Shown here: one piece after another, positions 57,943 through 64,000 of the stretch
How the letters are laid out: every line of letters begins with the position of its first letter
How positions within the stretch are numbered: position 1 is the stretch's first letter
NCBI RefSeq assembly: GCF_018614195.1
Contig: NZ_JAGGOT010000051.1
Coordinates: 1-64,000 of the forward strand
Direction: 5' to 3'
Origin: Streptomyces sp. ISL-43
GTDB lineage: Bacteria; Actinomycetota; Actinomycetes; Streptomycetales; Streptomycetaceae
DNA length: 64,000 nucleotides
The notes under the pieces: generated by a model
The model's input: the letters and a program-made list of their open reading frames with translations, nothing else
What the model was told of the DNA's origin: nothing
The model's database searches: none
Translations under genes and position numbers: made by a program

Positions 57943-58372
57943 AGGGTCCCCACCCCGGATCCCCGTGTGCCGAGGCACACCCCGTATGTCCGAGCTGTTC
58001 GGCTCCAACACACCTACCCCCTCTGAATTGCTCCTCGGACAGACCCGGCGGTCGTCGTTCGGCGGAGGGGAGTGCGCATGACGGGGCTCGTGCCCGCGGT
58101 GTGATCCCCCCGATGGCATGAACCGCCCGTGGCCGCCGACTGGATCCCCCTCCAGTGACGTCCCGGACCTGAGCACGCGCGGACGGCGGCGCCGGGCGGG
58201 CGCTGTTGCGCCGGCCGTCACCTTGTCCGCGATGCCCTCGTCGTGTACAACCCCCCACTGAACACAGCCTGTTGCCTGCTCAGATCCCGTGTACAGGGAC
58301 AAGGTATGCCCAAGGATGTTCGTTGATTGTGGTTTTGAGGAAATGCCGCAGACCTAAATTGCGGACGTTCCG
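57943..58372. promoter_or_regulatory. Upstream region of the WecG-WbpA-WecB operon with palindrome
   Basis: This 430-base gap has no gene. GTGTGCC-GA-GGCACAC (57965-57980) is a perfect 7-bp inverted repeat 23 bases before the GTG start and is a candidate operator. The sequence near 58240-58310 has two CGTGTACA copies. The minus-strand promoter probably lies in this region, but no clear -35/-10 pair is visible. Confidence 0.4.
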
Positions 58373-58972
58373 TCAGGTCCGTTCGCTCAGCGTCCCGTCC
58401 GTCTCCTGGTGCAGCACGCCGGTGCGCGGACACTCCCACACGCCCGGCTCGCCCTCGCGCTCCACCAGGCGGACTCCGGCCCGGCCCACCCAGCCGATGC
58501 GGCGGGCCGGAACCCCCGCGACCAGTGCGAAGTCCGGCACGTCCCGGGAGACGACCGCGCCGGCCGCCACCAGTGCCCAGCGCCCCACGCGCACCCCCGC
58601 CACGCACACCGACCGGGCCCCGAGCGAGGCGCCCTCGGCCACCACGACCCCGGCCGCCTCCCAGTCGCCGCCGCGCTTCTGGCGTCCGTCGGGATCGACC
58701 GCCCGGGGGTAGAAGTCGTTGGTGAGCACCACGGCAGGGCCGATGAACACGCCGTCGCCGAGCACCGCCGGCTCGTACACGAGCGCGTAGTTCTGCAGCT
58801 TCACGTTGTCGCCGATCCGCACGCCGGGTCCGACGTACGCCCCGCGGCCCACGATGCAGTCCCGGCCGAGCCGCGCGTCCTCCCGTACCTGCGCCAGATC
58901 CCAGATCGTGGTCCCGTCCCCGAGTTCGGCCGTCTCGTCGACCTGGGAGGAGGGTTGAATGCGGACACTCAC
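58373..58972 (-). CDS. WbpD/WlbB-type UDP-amino-sugar N-acetyltransferase
   Basis: The protein is 199 residues from a GTG at 58972 with AAGGGGA upstream. It is a left-handed beta-helix of hexapeptide repeats: GDGTTIWDLAQVREDARLG, GRGAYVGPGVRIGDNVKLQNYALVY, GDGVFIGPAVVLTNDFYPRA, GASLGARSVCVAGVRVG. The close FALVAGVPARRIGWV is the WbpD/WlbB signature; those enzymes N-acetylate UDP-GlcNAc3N-uronic acid. It supplies the acetyltransferase step missing from a simple WbpA/B/E set. Confidence 0.85.
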   Translation of the reverse strand: MSVRIQPSSQVDETAELGDGTTIWDLAQVREDARLGRDCIVGRGAYVGPGVRIGDNVKLQNYALVYEPAVLGDGVFIGPAVVLTNDFYPRAVDPDGRQKRGGDWEAAGVVVAEGASLGARSVCVAGVRVGRWALVAAGAVVSRDVPDFALVAGVPARRIGWVGRAGVRLVEREGEPGVWECPRTGVLHQETDGTLSERT

Positions 58973-59294
58973 GGGGCGGTCCCCTTACGGCTCGCGAGGC
59001 GTTCGGATGCACGGCGTACTGACGTACGAAGGGAGCATATGCCCCACGGGCCGAGCCCACCCGGGAGATCAACCGACTGTCCATGAAGTGGACTTGAGAG
59101 ATCCGGCGGTCCTCGGCGCTCCTCGGGGGCTCTCGGATGCCCGGATGTCGGCGTGCGGCCGGCTTAACGCCTCCCGATCGCTTCCTTAAGCGGAACCTAA
59201 GGCTCATGCATGCCGCCCCGAATCGATCAAATGTCCGTTTCGGGGCGGCTAGCGTACTGCCGCACCCCACCCCCCAGTCAGAGGCAGGAACGCG
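58973..59294. promoter_or_regulatory. Divergent promoter region with hairpin before the chitinase gene
   Basis: No gene is seen. GCCGCCCCGAA (59212-59222) and TTCGGGGCGGC (59239-59249) form an 11-bp inverted repeat around ATCGATCAAATG sequence, ending 45 bases before the chitinase start. It could be an operator or leader hairpin. No DasR-like site was recognised. The left part holds the start and AAGGGGA site of the acetyltransferase. Confidence 0.4.
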
Positions 59295-60797
59295 ATGGGC
59301 AGCACGACCGGTCACCGGCGCAGGACGGGCAAGAAGGCGAAGGCCGTGGGCGCGGTCGCGGCGGCGGTGGTGATCGGCAGCGCCGCTCTGCTGTTCACCG
59401 GGACCGCGCAGGCCGCCGCCGTGGGAGCGGTGTACACCAAGTCCAGTTCCTGGAGCGGTGGTTACACCGGCAAGTACGTGATCACCAACAACACCGGGCA
59501 GACGCGGCAGGGGTGGACCCTGGAGTTCGACCTGCCCGTGGGTACGAAGATCGACTCCCTGTGGAACGGCATCCACACCGTCTCCGGGCGCCACGTCACC
59601 GTGAAGCCGGCCGAATGGAACGCGTCGCTCGCCGCCGGGGCTTCCGTCACCGTCGGCTTCGTGGCGAGCGGGCCCGCCGCCCCGGGCGCCCCGACGGGCT
59701 GCCGCATCGACGGGGCGAAGTGCTCGGCGGACCAGGGCACGACGCCCACGCCGGGCGGCCGCCCCACCACCGCTCCGACCCCGACGACGCCGACCTCGGC
59801 GAGCGCGAGCGCTCCGGCGCCGGGCACGCCCTCCGGGCAGCCGACCCGGACCCCGTCCCCGTCCGCACCCCCGACGCCACCTCCGGCGACCGGAACCCCG
59901 GCCGCCGGGGCGCGCTTCGCCCCGTACGTGGACACCTCCCTCTATCCCGCCTACGACCTCGCCGACACCGCGGCCAAGACCGGCGTGAAGGAGTTCCACC
60001 TCGCCTTCATCACCTCCGGCGGAGGCTGCGCCCCGCTGTGGGGCGGGGTCACCGACCTCGCGAGCGACAAGGTGGCCGCGCAGATCGGGGCCCTGCGGGC
60101 CGCGGGCGGGGACGTACGGGTCTCCTTCGGCGGCGCAGCCGGGCACGAACTGGCCCTGAACTGCGGATCCGTGAACGAGCTGGCCGCCGCGTACGGCAAG
60201 GTCGTCGACCAGTACCGGCTGACCAAGGTCGACTTCGACATCGAGGGCGCGGCCCTGCCCGACACCGCGGCCAACACCCGCCGCGCGCAGGCCATCGCCC
60301 TGCTGCAGAAGTCCCACCCGGGACTGGACGTGGCGTTCACCCTGCCCGTGATGCCGGAGGGCCTCACCCAGCCGGGCGTGGCGCTGCTGGCCGACGCGAA
60401 GAAGGCCGGCGTGCGGGTCGACGGCGTCAACATCATGGCGATGGACTACGGGCCCGCCTACAGCGGTGACATGGGGCAGTACGCGATCCAGGCCGCGACG
60501 GCCACGCAGGCACAGGTCAAGGCAGTGCTCGGACTGTCCGACGCGGCCGCCTGGAAGACGGTCGCCGTCACCCCGATGATCGGGGTCAACGACGTCGCGA
60601 GCGAGATCTTCACCGTCGCCGACGCGACCCGGCTCGTGGACTTCGCGCGGTCGAAGGGGATCGGCCGGCTGGCGATGTGGTCCGGGGCCCGCGACAAGCA
60701 GTGCCCGGCCGGAGCCGTCAACTACGCGGACGCGACGTGCAGTTCGATCCTCCAGCAGCCGCTCGCCTTCACGAAGGCGCTCGGCGCGCTCCGCTAG
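59295..60797 (+). CDS. Secreted chitinase: CBM2-like domain, Pro/Thr linker, GH18
   Basis: The protein is 500 residues. A basic Tat/Sec-type N-terminus (HRRRTGKKAKAVGAVAAAVVIGSAALLF) is followed by a CBM2-like cellulose/chitin-binding domain at about 42-130 (SSSWSGGYTGKYVITNNTG, WTLEFDLP). A Pro/Thr/Ser linker runs to about 205, then the GH18 barrel with catalytic motif KVDFDIEG, acid Glu near residue 317. The barrel resembles the short bacterial GH18 of the ChiC/ChiD-like type. It hydrolyses chitin outside the cell. It is monocistronic with its own terminator. Confidence 0.92.
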   Translation: MGSTTGHRRRTGKKAKAVGAVAAAVVIGSAALLFTGTAQAAAVGAVYTKSSSWSGGYTGKYVITNNTGQTRQGWTLEFDLPVGTKIDSLWNGIHTVSGRHVTVKPAEWNASLAAGASVTVGFVASGPAAPGAPTGCRIDGAKCSADQGTTPTPGGRPTTAPTPTTPTSASASAPAPGTPSGQPTRTPSPSAPPTPPPATGTPAAGARFAPYVDTSLYPAYDLADTAAKTGVKEFHLAFITSGGGCAPLWGGVTDLASDKVAAQIGALRAAGGDVRVSFGGAAGHELALNCGSVNELAAAYGKVVDQYRLTKVDFDIEGAALPDTAANTRRAQAIALLQKSHPGLDVAFTLPVMPEGLTQPGVALLADAKKAGVRVDGVNIMAMDYGPAYSGDMGQYAIQAATATQAQVKAVLGLSDAAAWKTVAVTPMIGVNDVASEIFTVADATRLVDFARSKGIGRLAMWSGARDKQCPAGAVNYADATCSSILQQPLAFTKALGALR

Positions 60798-60799
60798 TG

Positions 60800-60834
60800 C
60801 CGGCCGGGCACGCGGAGGACGCGTGCCCGGCCGG
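60800..60834. terminator. Bidirectional terminator after chitinase
   Basis: CCGGCCGGGCACGCG (60800-60814) pairs over 15 bp with CGCGTGCCCGGCCGG (60820-60834) around GAGGA, two bases after the chitinase stop and before the convergent ricin-domain gene. Confidence 0.85.
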
Positions 60835-60870
60835 CCGGTAGCGACCGCCGGCCGGGGGCCGGGTCCGGGA

Positions 60871-61299
60871 TCAGTCCAGGGTCATGTGCAAGATGTGGTC
60901 GGGCCAGTCTCCTCCGTCCGGCTTGCAGGGCCACTGGATGACCTTGGCTCCGGCGCTGTGGCTGTTGCCGTCGACTCCGAGGCACTGGCCGCTGTTCAGG
61001 TTGACGAGGCGGTAGTCACCGCGCCCCGACCGGTCGACGAGCTTCCGGAAGTGGTCCTTCCACGGCCCGCACTCGAACTGGTTCGCCTGGACACCGGGCT
61101 GCTTGCTTGCCCCCGGTACCGCGAGGCACTGGTACCTGCCGTTGACGCTGAGGTTCTTGCTCACGACGCGTACGACGGGCCGGCCCTCGTACGTCCATGA
61201 CTCGAACGTCCACCAGTGGTCGACCCCCACACGGGCGGGCAACCGGCCGGGACCGTCGGCCGCCGGCACGTGCCCGCTGGGCCGGTGACCAGGGTTCAT
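60871..61299 (-). CDS. Ricin-type beta-trefoil (RICIN) domain protein, short and probably N-truncated
   Basis: The protein is 142 residues from the ATG at 61299. It has trefoil repeats with paired Cys and Q-x-W-like blocks: GRYQCLAVPGASKQPGVQ, FECGPWKDHFRKL, RLVNLNSGQCLGVDGNS, VIQWPCKPDGGDWPDH. Such domains bind galactose or other sugars and are normally secreted. Here no signal peptide is seen, and the start lies against the -10 region of the divergent gene. The N-terminus has probably been lost, or the true start is unclear. Confidence 0.55.
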   Translation of the reverse strand: MNPGHRPSGHVPAADGPGRLPARVGVDHWWTFESWTYEGRPVVRVVSKNLSVNGRYQCLAVPGASKQPGVQANQFECGPWKDHFRKLVDRSGRGDYRLVNLNSGQCLGVDGNSHSAGAKVIQWPCKPDGGDWPDHILHMTLD

Positions 61300-61305
61300 T
61301 AGAGT
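61300..61305 (+). promoter_or_regulatory. -10 element of a probably leaderless GlxA-type gene
   Basis: TAGAGT lies six bases before the ATG at 61312, the spacing expected when transcription starts at the initiation codon. No clear ribosome site precedes the ATG, and no strong -35 is seen. Confidence 0.45.
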
Positions 61306-61311
61306 GCCGGT

Positions 61312-62364
61312 ATGACTCCGCAGCCCGCCGTTCCCGCCGTTCTCGCCACGACCGCCGTGGCCGTCGAGATCAAGAAGCCGGCTCCCGCCCACGTGGTGGC
61401 GGTCCTCGCCTTCGACGGCATGGCCCCCTTCGAGCTGGGCGTGGTGGTCGAGGTGTTCGGGCTCTCCCGCCCCGAGCTGGGGGACATCCCCTGGTACGAG
61501 CTGCGGGTCTGTTCGGCGGAGCCGGGGCGCGACCTGCGCGCGGTCGGCGGATTCACCCTCCGAGCCGAACACGGCCTCGACGTGCTCGCGGCCGCCGACA
61601 CCGTGATCATTCCGGGAGTCTCCTCGGCGGGCGGTGCGATACCCCCGAAGCTCGTCGAGGCCCTGCTCGCGGCTCATGCCAGGGGCGCGCGCCTGGTCTC
61701 GATCTGTTCGGGGGCCTTCGCGCTCGCCGCGACCGGCCTGCTCGACGGCCGCCGCGCCACCACCCACTGGCGCTACGCCCGCACGCTCGCCGAGCGGCAC
61801 CCCGGGATCGACGTCGACCCCGATGTCCTGTACGTCGACAACGGCGACGTGCTGACCAGCGCGGGCAGCGCCGCCGGCATCGACCTCTGCCTCTACCTGG
61901 TGCGCGGCGACCACGGCGCCGCCGTCGCGAACACCGTGGCCCGCCGCTTCGTCGTACCGCCCCACCGCGAGGGCGGGCAGGCCCAGTTCATCGAGGCGGC
62001 GGTCGGCGAGATGGGCCCCGACGCGGCGGACGACGGCATCACCCAGAGCATGACCTGGGCCATGCGGCGCCTGTACACCCCGCTCTCGGTACCCGCCCTG
62101 GCCCGCGAGGCCCGGATGTCCGAGCGGTCCTTCCTGCGTCATTTCACCCGTCGCAACGGCGTGAGCCCGATGCGCTGGGTCGTCTCCCAGCGGATCTCCG
62201 CGAGCCTCCCGCTGCTGGAGTCGGGCGAGGGCACGGTGGACGAGGTGGCCGCCGCCGTCGGTTTCGACTCGGCGGCGACGTTCCGCCACCACTTCACCCG
62301 GCAGATGCGCACGACGCCGACGTCGTACCGGAAGGCCTTCGTCAGGGTCGCCGCACGGCCGTGA
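61312..62364 (+). CDS. GlxA-family transcriptional regulator (DJ-1/PfpI + AraC HTH)
   Basis: The protein is 350 residues. A DJ-1/PfpI-like domain at about 25-200 (HVVAVLAFDGMAPFELGVVVEVF, VIIPGVSSAGG, LVSICSGAFALAATGLLDGRRATTHW with the nucleophile-elbow Cys in CSG) is followed by two AraC HTH motifs at about 245-340 (SVPALAREARMSERSFLRHF, EVAAAVGFDSAATFRHHF). Members activate or repress nearby genes in response to unknown ligands. The rhodanese gene downstream, with a decamer repeat array in front, is a likely target. Confidence 0.9.
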   Translation: MTPQPAVPAVLATTAVAVEIKKPAPAHVVAVLAFDGMAPFELGVVVEVFGLSRPELGDIPWYELRVCSAEPGRDLRAVGGFTLRAEHGLDVLAAADTVIIPGVSSAGGAIPPKLVEALLAAHARGARLVSICSGAFALAATGLLDGRRATTHWRYARTLAERHPGIDVDPDVLYVDNGDVLTSAGSAAGIDLCLYLVRGDHGAAVANTVARRFVVPPHREGGQAQFIEAAVGEMGPDAADDGITQSMTWAMRRLYTPLSVPALAREARMSERSFLRHFTRRNGVSPMRWVVSQRISASLPLLESGEGTVDEVAAAVGFDSAATFRHHFTRQMRTTPTSYRKAFVRVAARP

Positions 62365-62378
62365 CGAACGCTTTCCGG

Positions 62379-62440
62379 GCGTTGACGGGCGTTGACGGGC
62401 ATTGGCGGGCCCCGGCAGGCGTTGGCAGGCGTTGGCGGGA
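62379..62440. repeat. Decamer repeat array between GlxA regulator and rhodanese gene
   Basis: About five to six consecutive near-copies of GTTGACGGGC (variants GTTGGCGGGA, GTTGGCAGGC, ATTGGCGGGC, one degenerate) occur with a 10-bp period. Helical-phase repeats in a promoter region are typical of multiple regulator sites. The array lies about 140 bases before the rhodanese start. Confidence 0.65.
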
Positions 62441-62577
62441 TCTTGACGAACGGAGGCGTTCACGCCACTCGAAGCGTGCGGGCGCGGGACAGAGGATGGA
62501 GTCATCGCCGCAAGGGAAAACCACCCGGCCGGCGCTTCCGGCCCCGCACCACCCCACCCCGCACAAGGAGTACGCCG

Positions 62578-63099
62578 ATGTCCGCCATCCTCGCGACCGC
62601 CCCCGCCGACACCCTCTCGACCGCCGCCTCCGCCGAGATCACCAGCGCCGTCCTGTCCGTCCCCGCCGCAGCCCCGGCCGACGCGGCCGCCCACTACGCC
62701 GCCCGGCTCGCCTTCGAGGCCGACGTCTCCGACGTCCGGGCCGACCTGCTCGCCGGTGTCCCGGGCATCGTCGTCATCGACTCCCGCAGCGTCGAATCCT
62801 GGGACCAGGGCCACATCCCCGGCGCGCTGCACATCCCGACGGCGCGGATCGCCGAGCTGGCACCGGCCCTGATCGACCCGGCCCTGACCGTGGTCACGTA
62901 CTGCTGGGGCCCCGGCTGCAACGGCGCCACCCGCGCCGCACTCGCCTTCGCCCGCCTCGGCTACCAGGTGAAGGAGATGCTCGGCGGCTTCGAGTACTGG
63001 GTTCGCGAGGGCTTCGCCTACGAGACCGCCCAGGGCACCGACCAGCGCCGGGTCGACGACCTGACCGCGCCGCGCTCGGGCATCTCCTGCGCCTGCTGA
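62578..63099 (+). CDS. Rhodanese-like sulfurtransferase
   Basis: The protein is 173 residues from the ATG at 62578, preceded by AAGGAG. After an Ala-rich N-terminus the single rhodanese domain shows VVIDSRSVESWDQGHIPGALHIP and the active-site loop YCWGPGCNGATR (Cys of CNGA or CWGP). It moves sulfane sulfur or acts as a phosphatase-like fold. It ends SGISCAC with two further Cys. It is probably co-regulated with, and perhaps controlled by, the adjacent GlxA-type protein. Confidence 0.88.
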   Translation: MSAILATAPADTLSTAASAEITSAVLSVPAAAPADAAAHYAARLAFEADVSDVRADLLAGVPGIVVIDSRSVESWDQGHIPGALHIPTARIAELAPALIDPALTVVTYCWGPGCNGATRAALAFARLGYQVKEMLGGFEYWVREGFAYETAQGTDQRRVDDLTAPRSGISCAC

Positions 63100-63170
63100 A
63101 TCCGCGGATGATGAGCCTCGGAGTTGCGGGTACGTCCGCGAAGCGCGGGCCCGCGTACGGCGACGGCGGC

Positions 63171-64000
63171 CTATCCGATGTCGACCACTCGGGCCCACGC
63201 GGGCGGCGAGTCCGGTACGTAGTCCGGGTCGTCCTCGTCCCACGAGTCGGCCGCCCGCCCCCGGGGGAAGAGGCCCACCACCGTCCGGCACGGTGGCCGG
63301 GTGTCCGGCCAGGGCGTCTGACCGTCGGTCAGGACCACGATGACGTCGGGGCGGGGCCCGGAGCGGAGCGCCTTGGTGAAGCCCGTGCGCAGGTCCGTAC
63401 CCCCGCCACCCAGCAGGGGGATTCCCTCGGCGCGGCACAGCGGGTGCGCGATCCGGGCCGCCGCGTCGCACGGAACCACGGTGATCAGGTCCCGACGGCC
63501 GCCCACGGCACGGGAGATGGCGGCGACCTCGTGCAGCGCGCTGCCCAGTTCCGCGTCGCTGACCGACGCGGAAGTGTCGATGATCACGGAGACTCGGGGC
63601 GGCCGGCGCCGAAGGCTCGGCAGGACCACGCCGGGCAGCCCGGCCGAGCGCCGCGACGGCCGGCCGTAGGTGTAGTCCTCGCCCGCCCCCGAGCCCGACG
63701 TGGCCGCGCGCAGTGCCGCCCCCAGCAACTCCCGCCAGGGCTGCGGCGGGTGGAACGCCTCCTCCGCCCACCGCCGCCACCCCTTCGGGGCGTCGCCCGG
63801 CCGGCCGGTGATGCCCTGCGCCACCCGGAACCGGACCGCGTCACGTTCCTGCGCGCTGAGGCCGTACGCGCCCTCCGGTCCCAGGTCCCACTCGCGCTCC
63901 AGGCCGTCGGCGCCGCTGCCGCAGTCCAGCCAGGCCATGTGCTGCGTCTGCGGACCGAGCCCGAACATGCGCAGGTAGTCCTCCATGAGCAGCCCTTCGG
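63171..64000 (-). CDS. VWA-like (DUF2201) metallopeptidase-type protein, C-terminal part, 5' end beyond window
   Basis: About 276 residues are inside the window and the frame remains open at the right edge (E-G-L-L before M-E-D-Y-L-R), so the real start lies outside. The MIDAS motif D-x-S-x-S is DTSASVSD near the start of the VWA domain, followed by GGGGTDLRTGFTKAL and DVIVVLTDGQTPWPDT. Such proteins usually pair with a MoxR-type AAA ATPase, which would lie to the right. The final part is acidic (SWDEDDPDYVPDSPP). Confidence 0.85.
   Translation of the reverse strand, partial: EGLLMEDYLRMFGLGPQTQHMAWLDCGSGADGLEREWDLGPEGAYGLSAQERDAVRFRVAQGITGRPGDAPKGWRRWAEEAFHPPQPWRELLGAALRAATSGSGAGEDYTYGRPSRRSAGLPGVVLPSLRRRPPRVSVIIDTSASVSDAELGSALHEVAAISRAVGGRRDLITVVPCDAAARIAHPLCRAEGIPLLGGGGTDLRTGFTKALRSGPRPDVIVVLTDGQTPWPDTRPPCRTVVGLFPRGRAADSWDEDDPDYVPDSPPAWARVVDIG

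Noticed and set aside
59212..59249. DasR or chitinase direct-repeat site upstream of the GH18 gene
   Set aside because: The sequence is an inverted repeat of CCGCCCCGAA type and does not resemble the ACTGGTCTAGACCA-like DasR site or known chitinase direct repeats.
62379..62440. CRISPR-like array
   Set aside because: The units are 10 bp with no spacers; it is a plain tandem repeat.

Overview
The window looks like a chromosome segment of a Streptomyces-type actinomycete. Base composition is very GC-rich, codons end almost always in G or C, GTG and TTG starts are common, and the gene content is typical of the group: SpoIIE-type phosphatases, dnaE2 with a Y-family partner, HelD, secreted chitinase, Tat-exported enzymes and short leader-type regulation. 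No rRNA operon, CRISPR array or intact prophage is visible. The only mobile-element trace is the 3' end of a TnpB gene with its right-end hairpin at the left edge.

Left part (1-34.3 kb): accessory and housekeeping genes in short units. In order: the tnpB end; two small hypotheticals; a GAF/PAS/PP2C phosphatase; a PPOX-fold oxidoreductase; a YnfA-like membrane protein; two decayed genes (4.4-5.35 kb); a membrane-anchored PP2C phosphatase; a DHFR-like reductase; the dnaE2 plus inactive Y-family polymerase pair behind an SOS-like box; a Tat-exported beta-carbonic anhydrase; a TetR/membrane-protein operon; HelD; a secreted M14 carboxypeptidase; an RpiR regulator; a crystallin-like secreted protein; a peroxiredoxin; oleate hydratase; an orphan ACT-domain protein behind what looks like a translational attenuator; a TetR-MFS-SDR group; an initiator tRNA; and a cold-shock group (CspA protein, DEAD-box RNA helicase, small protein).

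Middle to right (34.3-59 kb): a large extracellular polysaccharide locus of the Wzx/Wzy type. Plus-strand genes encode a Gfo/Idh oxidoreductase, an NDP-sugar epimerase, two DegT aminotransferases and a NeuD-like acyltransferase. A giant secreted DUF4082 protein and glycosyltransferases follow, with a Wzz-Wzy fusion between them. Minus-strand genes encode two more Wzz-like proteins, the Wzx flippase, a secreted beta-helix protein, a WecB-type 2-epimerase, a WbpA-type dehydrogenase, a WecG-type glycosyltransferase, a helical-toroid protein of unknown role and a WbpD/WlbB-type acetyltransferase. Together these provide every enzyme class expected for making a UDP-2,3-diacetamido-hexuronic acid (the WbpA-B-E-D-I route). 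This supports an acidic amino-sugar exopolysaccharide or wall glycan that is assembled on a lipid carrier, flipped, polymerised and length-controlled. No priming phosphoglycosyltransferase is seen.

Right end (59-64 kb): a CBM2-linker-GH18 chitinase, a short ricin-type lectin fragment, a GlxA-type DJ-1/AraC regulator, a rhodanese preceded by a decamer repeat array, and the C-terminal part of a VWA-domain protein that runs off the window.

All calls are from reading the sequence. Family names rest on recognised motifs and not on database searches.
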